Positions 1 through 11,700 of a stretch of DNA of 64,000 nt are shown in pieces. The notes beneath the pieces were generated by a model. It was not told the origin of the DNA. It was given only the letters and a program-made list of their open reading frames with translations, and made no database searches. Positions within the stretch are counted from its first letter, which is position 1. Each line of letters begins with the position of its first letter. Origin of the DNA: Calliphora vicina (Eukaryota; Arthropoda; Insecta; Diptera; Calliphoridae); contig NC_088780.1 in assembly GCF_958450345.1 (NCBI RefSeq), forward strand, positions 39,393,667 through 39,457,666. Direction: 5' to 3'. The translations under genes were made by a program, and so were the position numbers.

Positions 1-2180
1 CAAAAAAAGTGTTATTTTATTTTTTTGTTTGAAACCCAACAAAAATTTGTTTAAACTAAAAAAATATTTTAGGACATTATGACAATACGACCAAATAGGA
101 GACCGTTTGAATTCCCCAATTGTTTAAATTTAACTTCTTTTTATGAATATGGGGGTACAAATATAAATTAAAACGCTATAGAAATCAGTTAATAATAAAA
201 TTTAAATTTTTTTCAAAATGCCAATAATATTGCTTTCAAAATTAATCATATATTCGCTTATGGCCATAATAGTTACGAAATTGCATTAATTAATTGGAAT
301 ATAAGGGTTTTTAATGGCTGGTTTCGATATTCAACATGTTTAGCTACTACAATGGTTATAAGTTGATAAGTGGTAAACAATATTTACAACACATTGTTGC
401 ACTGCATGATCATTCTAGAACTGTCTGTACTAGAACAAGCCGGAGATTGTCCGAAGATGCCGCTGGTATATATAAATAATGACAGTGAGTTGCTGAACCT
501 GTCAGTATAACGTTAGCTGAGCTTGAGTTAACATTAAATCGTATTACCAGCGAGTTGTTAAAGTGTGTAATATAAGTTGTAACGAAGTTCCTCGTTACAT
601 AATATAATTCGCATCATATTATATATTTTGTATTAAAGTTGTTACATTTAACTATTATAATAATTATTTGATTATTTATATTAGTATTATTTTATTATTA
701 TTACAATGAATATTATTTTGTTACTATTATCTTTATTATTATTACAATTGCGATTGTTTTATAAGAATTGTTATGGAAAGTGAATGTATATGTTTAAGTA
801 TCTTAGTATAAGATGTGAGAAATAATTGTATAAGAGAACCAACTAAACAAAGAGTACATGATTACTGTAAGAGAGACTTAGAGCATAGCCACCACTACGC
901 TTGTAACGACTGTTGATGTTTGTATAATGCCTTACTACAAATTTAGTTGAGCTTGGTGTGTCGAAGTGATCGGACAGCTGGTACAAGTATGTAACAGCTT
1001 TGCTAGCAGCCGTACACAACGACATAAAATCTCAACTCAATGTTGTAGTGCAGAGGGCTACTACTGGTTTTAATAGCCATAGTGCCCAGGCATATTAGTG
1101 ATAGTGCACAGGGAGTACACTGGTATTGATAGCCATGAACCCCAGGCGTAGTGGTTACTAAAAACACTAACACCATCAAGAAAAAAACCTCAAGATGCGT
1201 AGTTTATTGTGAGGCAGAACATTCTGGATCTGGCCCTGAAACTATACCGACGTTGTACGGGTACTCTGCGTCAGTTTGTTTTCTTAGTATCCTTGATAAT
1301 AAATTTTGAACTCTGAATTATATACAATTCTGGCAGTGTTTTATTTTATTAAATTATCTTGGACTGGCTGAGTCTACCCCGGTAAAAACTGTTATAAAGT
1401 GTTGTTATGCACAATGGTTTAGAAACGTTTTTTTTGGGAAAAAATTCGGTATCTTGTGAAATATTGGAGATATTGTTACGAAATGGTTGGAGCAGAGGTG
1501 TACAAAGTTTACAAAAGGGGCAAGGTTTTGTGGAGCTTCTGTAGAGTAAATATATAAGTATTTGGTGTTTGTGAAATACTTAGGACTTGAAGATTGATAT
1601 TTTAGTAAAATGTCATTTATCTTAAAAACTAATAAAATTATAATATGGTAATTTTCCATGAAAAAAAATATAAAATTTGAATTATGATATAACAAAATTT
1701 GGAACTAATCGGGTTTGTCATAGAATCCAATCATTGTCGGAATCGGTTTTGAAAACGACAGAAAAAGTACATTGGTCACTTGAAATCGAAAGTTATCGGT
1801 TTTATATTCGATCTAGAATTAAATTCTAAATATAATATTTATTCTAATATATAAATATACAAATATGGAGCTCCTTCGAGGATCGGTGCTTTTCGTTTTT
1901 AGAATTGTTTACTCAAACAATAATTTTTTTTCAAAATTGGCCAATTTTGGATAGGTCTGAAGGGGACACACCCCTTAAGTGAGCAAAATTTTACTTTACA
2001 CGCTTTTACGTTAAGTTTTATTTCCAGATCATATAAAAATTTAATATTGTCCCGAAGAAAATTTGTTTCTATAAAAGAAAAAATATGAAATGGCCTCCCA
2101 CTGTCCTCCATTTCACACATCAGCTCATACCTTGTGGAATTTCGTTATGATATCTACAATAATCCCGAGATATATTAATT
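1..2180. other. AT-rich stretch with no supported gene; possible old LTR-like segment
   Basis: No reading frame here looks protein-coding; the short ORFs are biased and lack any recognisable motif. Around 405-560 the sequence (TCTAGAAC, then a GCCGCTGG motif, a TATATAAAT box and a GAGTTGCTGAACC motif) is organised like the U3/R region of the LTR family described at 4539 and 49990, so part of it may be an old LTR. The segment 1050-1400, with its repeated 'TAGCCAT...CCAGG' phrases, may be the inside of a decayed retroelement. Both readings are weak. Confidence 0.25.
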
Positions 2181-2185
2181 TGAAA

Positions 2186-2297
2186 AATAAAGAGTTGTTA
2201 CAAATTTTAAACAACTTGACGCTTTTATTTGCAATTTAATCCGGTTTAGTTATACGAAATAAACCAAGGATTTTAAAAGGTAAATACGCAACAATAT
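2186..2297 (+). repeat. 3' fragment of dispersed solo-LTR family
   Basis: The fragment carries the polyadenylation-signal region (AATAAAGAGTTGTTACAA), the 'GCTTTTATTTGCAAT' segment and the terminal 'AAAAGGTAAATACGCAACA' of the LTR family seen complete at 4539-4950 and 25279-27051. The expected terminal GTAACA has become GCAACA. The 5' part was not found upstream, so this copy is truncated or too diverged to follow. Confidence 0.55.
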
Positions 2298-2655
2298 CTA
2301 AAATTTATGTCATAATAATTTCAAATATAACAACACATACATATTTATTGACAATTTTATTTAAATTATTTATTCATTTAATGAAAATTATATAAATACT
2401 AATATTATTTTATAACAATAGTTTAATTATTGTTTTTAATTATATTTAAATAAATTTTAAACCCTATTGGATTTCAATAAGATATATGTATGTATATTGT
2501 CCTACTTATATTAAAAATATGTATTATAGTTTTCAAAATGTTTTGCTGTTAATTAACCACAACCAAAGTAGAACAATTTAAAAAATTGCTATATGGATTT
2601 TAGTATAAATATTTTTAAAGTCTAAAATAAATGCAGTCGTAAAGCATACATTATA

Positions 2656-2892
2656 TCGCACACCCAGTACAAAAGTGACACAACTCAAAATTAATTTTTC
2701 GGTTTTATGTGCTTAAACTATGCACAATACACTTTTTATCTATAAAACAAATATCAGTGTATTTTGCTGTTGTTAAATGTTGCTAAAAAAAAACTGTTAT
2801 ATCTTTCATTATGTTTCAGTTGGTATATAATTTTTTGCGATTTCTGAAAAATTTAAATTTTGAGTTGTATCACTTTTGAACTGGGTGTGCGA
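2656..2892. mobile_element. MITE with about 40-bp terminal inverted repeats and TA target site (Tc1/mariner-like)
   Basis: The left end begins TCGCACACCCAGT and the right end is its reverse complement (ACTGGGTGTGCGA). The inverted homology continues about 40 bp inward with a few mismatches (AAAGTGACACAACTCAAAATT against AATTTTGAGTTGTATCACTTT, aligned approximately). TA dinucleotides flank both ends at 2654-2655 and 2893-2894. The 237-bp element has no coding capacity. A TA duplication points to the Tc1/mariner superfamily by general knowledge; the autonomous partner is not in the window. Confidence 0.7.
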
Positions 2893-3169
2893 TATAATAA
2901 TTTTCTAGTATGTAACATTATTGTACTATGTAGTATTGTATTTCATTTATAATTTTGTTTTAGCTTCACATGATGAAATAATGAAACATTGTATTATAGC
3001 AAGTGTGGACTTCTAGGACATCCATTAAAGTTGAATGCAAAACTGGATTGGTTAAAATAACAATTTTATTTCGATGTTGATTAAGGAATTAGTTCGAACA
3101 TTTAATTAGGACTAAGTAAACTGATTTTTACTTACAAACATACATATGTATAACAAATTTTGGGCTTTT

Positions 3170-3560
3170 TATTTTTGAAAGAAAAACCAGATTGTTGACG
3201 TTCGCAGATAAAGTTTTCATAGACTTTTGCCAACTAATTTGTGCAAAATTGTATTTGGGTCGCTCTGGGAGACATTTGTATGGGAGATAGGTGAAATCAT
3301 GGACCGATATTGTTCAGTTTCAATACCAAACGAACCTTTGTTGAACATTTCAGTCAGCTAGCTCCTTTCGTTTGGGCAATATCGTGTTTTCAACAGACGG
3401 ACGGATATAGATCGTCATCGAATCTTATGAGGACCCAGAATATACTATATACTAATGTGATTCTGCGACAAATATTTTAAACAAACAAATATTTTACAAA
3501 CGGAATGACAAAATCAATATGCCCCGATATTTTTGTATGGTGGGTATAAAATATATATCA
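3170..3560 (+). repeat. Dispersed non-coding repeat, 'ACAGACGGACGGA' type
   Basis: The segment carries phrases shared with other dispersed repeats of the window: 'GACATTTGTATGGGAGATAG', an ACAGACGGACGGA tract, 'GAGGACCCAGAATATA', 'ACAAACGGAATGACAAA' and a terminal 'GGTGGGTATAAAA'. A relative in the opposite orientation lies at about 55040-55420. No ORF is plausible. Confidence 0.55.
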
Positions 3561-3699
3561 AAATTATTTTTTTAATTTTTTATTTCAAAAATTTTAAATT
3601 TTAATAGTGAAAAAAATGTTGGAAAAAAAATTTAGGTTAAAAAATATTTTTACCGATTTTGACCCATTGTAGGTTCAACTTACTATAGCCGTATATACG

Positions 3700-4210
3700 A
3701 CGCACAGTGGTATAGAAAAAAAGAGGGAAATAAACCTATAACTTCTAAACGGTTAGTCTGATTAGAATGAAATTTGACATGCGCAAATAGGAAGGAAGTG
3801 TTTTCGAGTTTATGGATTTGGAACTCATTGGGCCACCAGGGGCGCAGTCAGGGGTTCCCCAAGTAGGACACCTCAGGTATGTTCAATTTTTAAAACGATT
3901 CTATTTCTTCGTTTGTGTTTCGATTTCATTTTTCAATTATCAATTATTCGCATTTGATAATTCAAAATTTCCAATTTTCTAACTTTATGTCAATTATTTT
4001 AAAATGATAATTTTTGATACCAAGGGACCAGGTCCATCCAAAAATTCGCTTATTTTGTAAAATTCAAATTTAGGGCAAAAATTCTCAATTCGCATAGTCG
4101 ATATCAAAATGTATAGCCCAAAAACTAAACATCCCATTTTTGAGATTTTTTCGAAACTTTTTTGGGAATTGCGAGATTCTTGATTTTTGCATTTTGAATA
4201 GTAAAATCTA
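3700..4210 (+). repeat. Dispersed repeat family E
   Basis: The start reads 'GAGGGAAATAAACCTATAAC', followed by a 'GCGCAAATAGGAAG' segment, a GCGGCGC/GGCGCAG-rich part, 'AGTAGGACACC' and a distal block with 'CCCATTTTTGAGATTTTT'. The same order of blocks recurs at 27100-27550 and, on the other strand, at 43172-43410 and 58660-58800. Non-coding; class not recognised. Confidence 0.55.
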
Positions 4211-4538
4211 TATAACTGTAATATTCATAAATAATTTAATTTCAATTTGAAACATACTAAAAGAGAATATATTGAATTTTAATACTATATAGTTGTAAGT
4301 TCGAACAAAGATTGTTTTATATATTGATGAAAAACTGTTTACTGGTTCAACCTATTTTGTTAATTTTTAAATACATAAGTTATCTATTAGCAATAACTAT
4401 TTATTTATATTTTTGGTCCCACGATTTTGTACAATTCCAATACGAAGTATTTTTGATCAACAGAGACATATAGAAAGACAGATGCACAGACATAGATAGA
4501 TCGTTTAAGAATTTTACAAGGACCCAGAATATATATAC

Positions 4539-4950
4539 TTTTACGAATTTGCAATAGCGATTTGAATTTAACGGTCTGGAACGACTGCTTGTTTATAAAA
4601 ATGTTCATCAGTAGAAGCTTCTACTAATCAAAAATATTGATAGCATTGTTTATAAGTATGATAATAACATTAACAAAAGAAGCTGCTAAAAGTTCTAGAA
4701 TTCGAATATTCTAGTTTTGACCGTTAAGATCATTCATGACGTTACTAGAAGGAAAATGGGGCTGTAGAAATATTGGCAGCGGCTGCAGTCGGTTGTCAGT
4801 TTATCATAGGTGCTTTTAGAATTAAGCTGTATTTAAATAAAGTGACTATTTAAATCTTTGTGTAAATTTGTAAAGAGTTGTTAAAATTTTTAAACAACCG
4901 GTTTATTTAAAGGAAATAAACCACCGTTTTTAAAAGGTAAAAACGTAACA
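4539..4950 (+). mobile_element. Solo LTR, 412 bp, 4-bp target duplication ATAC
   Basis: The left end is TTTTACGAATTTG (other copies begin TGTTACG) and the right end is AAAAACGTAACA, so the termini are the inverted pair TGTTACG/CGTAACA. ATAC flanks both sides (4535-4538 and 4951-4954). Inside are a TTCTAGAA-type block, a CAGTCGGTTGTCAG block, an AATAAA signal and the family's 3' block (GGTTTATTTAAAGGAAATAA). No internal retroelement coding region adjoins it, so it is a solo LTR. A 4-bp duplication fits Ty3/gypsy-like elements but does not prove that class. Confidence 0.75.
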
Positions 4951-6426
4951 ATACTTTTGTGGATCTACGACCAATATTTTTATGAGTTACAAACGGAATG
5001 ACTCTTATTTATTTGATTGTAGGTATGAAAATGAACCTCCTTAATAAGTGATAGGTATGTAGTACTACATTCAAGTACATATGTAGAAAAAGTACATAAT
5101 TGTTTAACAATATATACATGAGTGCACACATCATTCCTTTATATTTCCTTTTTTTATGAATCGCATGAGTGTATGTGTGAACTCATGTATATATTGCAAA
5201 AGTGCACACATAAGAGAATTTTTCACACAATAACAGCTTTTAAAGAATTAACCTCTATAAAAGTGTATTTTTTTCACCAACAACACAAAAGATCAGGCTA
5301 TATAAGTTTCTCATGTCATGTGTAGTAATATGCATAGGAAAATTTTGGATTAAAGGATTTTTAAAGTAAACTTTATGCAGGATAAAATACTTTTGGAATT
5401 TAATCACAGTCATGATAGTGTATGAGAAGCTGAAGTATATTCAAAGCTGATTTTTAAATTAGTTCAGGACCTGAACTTTAGTTATAATGTCATAGTAGAC
5501 CTGGAATTGTACTCCGAGTTAGGGTTTTAATGATGAATAGTCATAGGAAAATGATTTACTTTTTTGATTTAACACAATTTTCTAAGAAGTGGAGTGTATA
5601 AAATTCGGCTCAACCGACTTTGGTTTATTAATTGTTAATGTAGCATATTGAAATTGTTAATAATAATACCCACTTCTATATTGTATAGTTTTATGCAATT
5701 AAAAGGCATAATAAACTCATAAACAATGTTGTTTTTTCAATACCTTTTAACAACATATATTTGCTTTGGCAAATTAAAACGTGTAAATCATGTATGTACT
5801 CATACTTCAAATATTGTTTAATAAATTAATTTACATACTCGTACATACATCCATATGTAGTAAGATTTATGTTTTCCATCTACCCTAAAATATTATTGAA
5901 ATTGCAATATTTTCATGTTCATAATTAAATTTATTTTATTGATGAATTTTTATTGCAAGCAAAATATAAAAAAATACTAAATTGTACAAAAAAAAAAACC
6001 TATGACAGCCATAAAAGTCGTTTATATATGAATTTTATAGTTTTTCTCATTGCTAAAATGTTTGCAACGGATGAATATTAAATACATATATAAAATTGTT
6101 GTGATGTAAAAGTAAATCTAATGCATATATTGTGTAATAAAATTAGAATATTTTATGCTTATAAAATATGTATAACCTTTTCAAATATTTTGGCCACTGT
6201 CACTTTATTGCTTATGAATATTTTTATGAGCAAATTTAAATTTGGTTAATGGGCCCATTTGTGTTTAAATATTAGAAAATATTTATATTCTAAAGTAGTG
6301 GTTGTTTATTGTGAATTACGTAGAAATAATACTAAAATGCCAAATGAAAGGTTATGATAAAATTCACGTAAATCACGTGTTCAATACACAGTATATTGGC
6401 GGTCAAATGTCACAAATCTGCATATA

Positions 6427-7119
6427 CACTCAGGTCTCAGGTTTTATGCGGTTTTTAAATAATTTTTTTTTTTTAGAATTTTAAAAGATTTTGAAATTTT
6501 AGATGTTTTTTAAAGCTTTTTTACCATTTTTAAATTAAACCAAGTTTGATCTGTTTTCCGGATATCAAGAGTTGCATAAGCAACTTAAAAATTCAAAATC
6601 GCAAAGTTTAATGACAAATTATTTTGCAAGAAAAAAAGCAATTGAAGCTCCTAAAAATTCTTTGATTTCGTCCCCTATTAACTAGATTAATTCTAGTGAT
6701 GAAAATGATATTTTACCATATGATGACAATATGATTATATCATCTAGTGATGAAAGTGACGTTGAACCAATTCCAAAACGATGCAGACAATTATTCAGTG
6801 ACTCAGATTAATAGTACAAATTTACAGAATTTCCTTTAAAAAATGTGTTAGTTCATTTTTTGGATCACTTTTTCTGTAATTAATGAATTAATTCTATATT
6901 TTTGTTTATTTGTTAAACGTATTTTGTTTTTATTGTTTAAGTAAATATATTTTTGTTTATTTTTTTTATGCGATTTTTCTCTGATTTTTTAATTAAAATC
7001 TGAATTTATGCGGTTTTTCAGTATTTTGGAACGAATCATTAATTTTTATGTGAAGCTAGAGTATCGTTTTATGCGATTTTTTTTAGAACGCATCTATCGC
7101 ATAAAACGAGACCTCAGTG
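6427..7119 (+). mobile_element. pogo/Tigger-like DNA element, decayed, TA target duplication
   Basis: The terminal inverted repeats CACTCAGGTCTCAGGTTTTA (left) and the complement of TAAAACGAGACCTCAGTG (right) lie between TA dinucleotides (6425-6426, 7120-7121). The inside retains a short acidic peptide on the plus strand near 6560-6810 with serine/aspartate-rich stretches (for example 'SSDENDILPYDDN' and 'SSSDESDVEPIPKR'), interrupted by a stop codon. This resembles the acidic C-terminal tail of pogo/jerky-type transposases by composition only. At 693 bp it is an internally deleted, non-autonomous copy. Confidence 0.65.
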
Positions 7120-7830
7120 TATCTCGTTCTTCTTCGAGTTATAGTGAACTTTTCAATATGGAGTTCTATCCTCAACATTTTGGAACTAAATAAATTAAAT
7201 TAGAAGTTTTTGTTGTGAATAAAACAATATTTTATTTCAATTTACTCTCCATATAGTTTTCACTAGCTCGCCTAAAAGTATGCTATGAAATAAACATAAA
7301 ATTTGGAAAACTTTTCGATGTCCTCTAGAAAATGTTAAATAACTTTTATAATTTACAACCGATTTTAATAAATTATCATTTATTTTATACAAAAGAAAAT
7401 ATTCTTTAAATATATTAAAGCAAATATATCGTTAAATTAATATAGAATGGCCCTAACTCGTGTTTTTTTTTCGTAAGCCCAGATTTTCGATTATTTCGAT
7501 AAGTCCGCTCATATATCACATTTAGCCAAAGTGGTTGAAATCATATAAAGTTCGGAAAGTTCCAGATCGCTAAAATTTTATAAAAAAAAATACACCTGTT
7601 GTGTGATGGATGATGAAACGTATGTACTGGCTTATTTTATTTTTTCTGGCTGATGCCGGAGGGGTAATGTTCCAGAACAATACTGGACAAAAAAAAACAA
7701 ACAAAATTCCCCAAGAAGTTTCTTGTGTAGCAAGCCATTTGCAGTTGTGGCAAAAGAAGCCAATCAATTGTGACATCAGGCACGCCAAACTCACTATATA
7801 AATATCATGAGTTGCTTTTAACTTACTTAA

Positions 7831-8068
7831 CCCTCTAACCGGTAAGGCTGCCTTTGGCGGGGTACGTTAAATGTATTTAATGCTGCTTCATTTGCTTATT
7901 TCTCCCGTTATAACGGTAAATATGTGTAAAAAGACAAACAATTTACTTGTTGTGATAAATATGAACGTGCACTTGTCTTTTGTCTTTTTTATTCCAACGA
8001 TTTTTTTTTTATTCAAACAATAACCTGGTATATTTTTTACCACAAAATAAAATTGGCCGGTTAGAGGG
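7831..8068. mobile_element. piggyBac-like MITE with TTAA target duplication
   Basis: The element starts CCCTCTAACCGG and ends CCGGTTAGAGGG, a perfect 12-bp inverted repeat. It is flanked on both sides by TTAA (7827-7830, 8069-8072). TTAA duplication with CCC...GGG ends is diagnostic of the piggyBac superfamily by established knowledge. The 238-bp interior is AT-rich, with a homopurine/homopyrimidine run and no ORF. Confidence 0.8.
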
Positions 8069-8691
8069 TTAAAACAGCATAGAATAGCTTCATATTTCTG
8101 GCTCGATTTGGCATCAAGTTTCTTACTTATCAATAAATAGACTGTCATAAATGTTAAGGATGTTTCATATAAAATCATTTTAATATCGGAAAAAGAACAT
8201 TTTGTTAAAAAATAAAGAAAAAAGTACGTTTTGTTAAAAACTAAATTAAAAAGTGGGTATTCATTTCAAAAAAAAAATGGAAAATTACACTCTGATTTTT
8301 TTACACATTTAAAAAACAAAAACAAGAAAAAAAAATCCAAAAAAAGTTGAAATTTTTTTGTGGAAATTTTATTGTTTCTGGAAGATTTCAACCCAAATAT
8401 TAAAAAAATACCTTTTGTTCTGCGGCTCCTCATTTGTCGGAGTTGTGGATAAGGATGAGGATAAGAACTTTAAATGTTAGTTTTCACACCATTGGGTTTG
8501 TAGAAAGTCTAGCTAGTTCTGCTATTGGGAATTTCACTGAGTAATAAAAAAATCTAAATGTATTAAATTTGTCTCTGAAACCGTGACTTTAAAGAATCAT
8601 TTACCTTTTCAAAATGGAATTTACCCTATGAACTAGAATTGTTAAGAGATCAAATGTAATTTAATTTTATGTCCTTAATTAAAAACAAGTA

Positions 8692-9335
8692 ACAGAGCTA
8701 TATTCGGCTGTGCCGAATCTTATATACCCTTCACCAAATTATACTTCAAAATACAAATTTTAAATATTTTTAGTTAAACAAAATAATTTTTTTTTTCAAA
8801 GTTGTTTTTTTCATTATTTAATTTTTTTTTTTAAATTTTAAAATTTTTTTTATTTTTTCAGTTTTTTTTTAATATTTGGTGAAAAAAAAATTGTGTTAAA
8901 AAATACTTTTTCCGATATTGACCCATTGTAGGTCCAACTTACTATGGTCTTATATAAGTCGTTGCAAAGGTCTTTGAAATATCTATCATTAGATATCCAT
9001 ATTGTCTATATCAATGACTTAGTAATCCAGATATAGGTCCAAAATAGGTCAAAAATCGAGGTTGTCCTGATTTTTTCTTTAATCTCAGCAATAATAGAAA
9101 CCGAGCCGGAAGAATTCCGGAGATATTGATGTATGAATCGTGTATAAGTAATTTGGGGGCTTCGGAAAGTTGATTTCAACAAACAGACAGACGGACAGGG
9201 CATAATCGCTATCATAAGGATCCGGAATATATATACTTTATAGGGTCGGAAAATTATATTGTGGAAATTACAAACGGAATGACAAACTTATATGTATATA
9301 TGTATGTACCATTCTCACGAAGGTGAAGGGTATAA
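8692..9335 (+). repeat. Dispersed repeat family A, near full-length copy
   Basis: It begins with AAAACAAGTAACAGAG, followed by the hairpin TTCGGCTGTGCCGAA and 'TATACCCTTCACC', and ends 'GGTGAAGGGTATAA', so the outermost block is an inverted repeat. Diagnostic internal phrases are 'GACCCATTGTAGGTCCAACT', 'ATATCCATATTGTCTATAT', an ACAGACAGACGGACA tract and 'ACAAACGGAATGACAAA'. Other copies or pieces lie near 24770-27102, 46640-46790, 50460-50975 and 52780-53120. No protein is encoded; the class is not recognised. Confidence 0.65.
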
Positions 9336-9491
9336 TGATGAAGCCCTAATTGCGAAAATATCTGAAATTTTTTTGTGACTTTGTACACCTATGAAATTTC
9401 AACAGATTATGTAAATGAAACTCGATCGATTTGCATTAGATTTAAAATTTAATATATTTTTGGTTAAGATAATACGGTTAGTGCTTGTTAT

Positions 9492-9988
9492 CTACACAGA
9501 AAAAACTATTACTTAAACCGTTTCAATTCAAACATTTATCCCATATTGAACTGGTTTCAATTATTTCATAATTAAATCAAGTATTCATTTGCTCAAAAAC
9601 AAAATTTTCTTGATATTTTCCATTGAATTTTGAGTTTTGAATTTGATTATTTTGACAATGGAATATACAATTTTCGTTATTGGTTGAATTTCAAATACAA
9701 AAATTATTGAATAGATAATTTTCGTAATTAAAAACACATTTTTGTTATTTTTTGTGTTTTCAATTACGAAAATTATCTATTCAATAATTTTTGTATTTGA
9801 AATTCAACCAATAACGAAAATTGTATATTCAATTGTCAAGATAATCAAATTCAAAACTCCAAATTCAATAGAAAATATCAAGAAATTTTGTTTTTGAGCA
9901 AATGAATACTTGATTTAATTATGAAATAATTGAAACCAGTTCAATATGGGATAAATGTTTGAATTGAAATATAATTTTTTCTGTGTAG
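9492..9988. mobile_element. 497-bp long-hairpin (foldback) element
   Basis: Nearly the whole element is one inverted repeat. The left arm begins CTACACAGAAAAAA and runs to about 9737; the right arm is its near-perfect reverse complement from about 9752 to 9988 and ends TTTTTTCTGTGTAG. The loop is only about 14 bp (TTTTTGTTATTTTTT region). Arms of about 245 bp differ by a handful of substitutions and an indel, which suggests a fairly recent origin or gene conversion. No ORF and no clear target duplication were seen. Confidence 0.75.
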
Positions 9989-10183
9989 TTTTTCCGAAAA
10001 TTCACATACAACTCATAACCTATCGTTATAAATTGAACAAATAGTTCAAAATATTGTAAAACGTTGAACTTAACATTTAGTAAAAATTTAAAAATTAAAT
10101 TTTTATCAACAAAATTCATAATTTGTAAATTATTTTTTATATTGTTCAACATACGTATAAGTAATTTCGAATAATTTATCATT

Positions 10184-11700
10184 AAAAAATATTAAGTATA
10201 CGCTAAAAATAACTTGCTTATAACAAATTTATTTAGCGAAAAAATCAACAATTAATTAATTACATGAATTAAACAAAACGTAAGCAAAGATAAAAAAATA
10301 AAAAAATTTTGTTTGTTTTTAAATACAAAATAACTAATTATCAATTATAACATGCTAAATATATTTACAACAAAAATAAATTTACATAAACTTACACACA
10401 TACTTAAATATGTTTACACAAAATAATAAAAAACAAAACACACCTAAATATAAATATGTACAAACATTTGTAAATGTTATTGTTGCTGTTTACAGGAAAA
10501 AAAATAAAGAAATGTGTTACGAGAAAAAAACAGACATTAAAGAAAATGAATTAAAGAAAAACAAACATCATCAAAACGTTAAACACAAAGAAAAACATTA
10601 ATGAAACAACAGCGGTAGCAGAAACAGCAACAATAACAATGTTTTGAATTTCAAATTTTGTATAAATTGTTAATAAACATGTTTTCTTATTCTGCTTTTG
10701 GTTTTACTGTTTTACAGTTATGTTTTTGCACACAGACACCAACCAACAACTAAACGAGCGAGAGAATGCACGAACGAACGAACGAACGAACCAACCAATC
10801 AACAAACCAACACACCAACATCAACAACAACCATTACAAAATGTGGTATGTATGAATTATAAAACAAACAACAAAAACAAAACAAACAGAAGAAAAAAAA
10901 ACACAGAAATACAAAATAGAGTCAAAACAACAACAAATTCAGACACAGTTATTATTTTTTTTCTGTTGCTTTTTGTTTTCTTAAAAAAAAAGATACAAAA
11001 TGAATGAATATAAAATTATGAAAAAAAGAACATTCAAAAAGAGTAAAAACAAATGAATACATTTAATAAAAAGACATACACACATGTACGCACACACATA
11101 CACATCGCTGTGTGAATGAATGTTCACAAAAAAGTATAAAAAAGAAGATAAAAAATAGTAAATAAATATTTTTAATAGAATTTAAAATACTTTAAACGTT
11201 TACGCACCAATTTAATAATAACAATCAATGTCAAAACCTTTAAGAAATGTTAAGCGAGGTTGAGCTGAAAACGCACAAACTCACAAACCAAATACTCCAA
11301 GAAAACACAAATTTCCCAAAATTTTACTCAGCAGCGGCAACGGGTAACAACAGCAAAGCAGAGTGTGAGTTGAAAAATTTACTTTTGTTGACTGATTGTG
11401 TTTTACTTGTTGTTATTGTTTTCGTCGTTTTAGTTGCTGTTTTTCTTGTAACTTTTTGTTGGTTTTAGATTTCAAGCTGTTAAATTAGTTATTTACGTTA
11501 CAATTTTTTTTATTTTTATTACGTTTGCACAAGTTAATAATTTCTGTATTTATTTACGAGTTGTCTTTATTTCTTTAGTTTTTGTTTTTGCTTTTTTATT
11601 TGTTATTTTGATATTTTTTATTTGTAATTAGACTATTTTCAAAGAAAAGATCAATAGATTAATGCTTAATTATATTAAAAAAATTTATATTTTTCGGTTT
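10184..11700. other. Unique AT-rich stretch with simple repeats; possibly regulatory or UTR-like
   Basis: The tract 10772-10800 is an (ACGA/CGAA) microsatellite followed by CAA/CCAA-rich DNA, and 11320-11470 is CAG/GTT-rich. The longest open frames are low-complexity Lys/Asn- or Val/Leu-rich translations without conserved motifs, so I do not call them genes. The mixture of CA-rich and GTTG-rich tracts with no transposon signature is what fly 5' UTRs and regulatory DNA often look like, but nothing here proves a function. Confidence 0.3.

Noticed and set aside
1050..1400. Possible copia-type retrotransposon interior
   Set aside because: Some phrases repeat, but no protease, integrase, reverse transcriptase or RNase H motif could be read in any frame.
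7570..7801. Overlapping open frames on both strands near the piggyBac MITE
   Set aside because: Neither has a recognisable domain and each looks like the mirror of the other; no splice or promoter context.
10410..11007. Two Lys/Asn/Thr-rich open frames
   Set aside because: They are translations of A-rich and CAA-rich low-complexity DNA without conserved motifs; codon use is random and one ends in a poly-Lys run.
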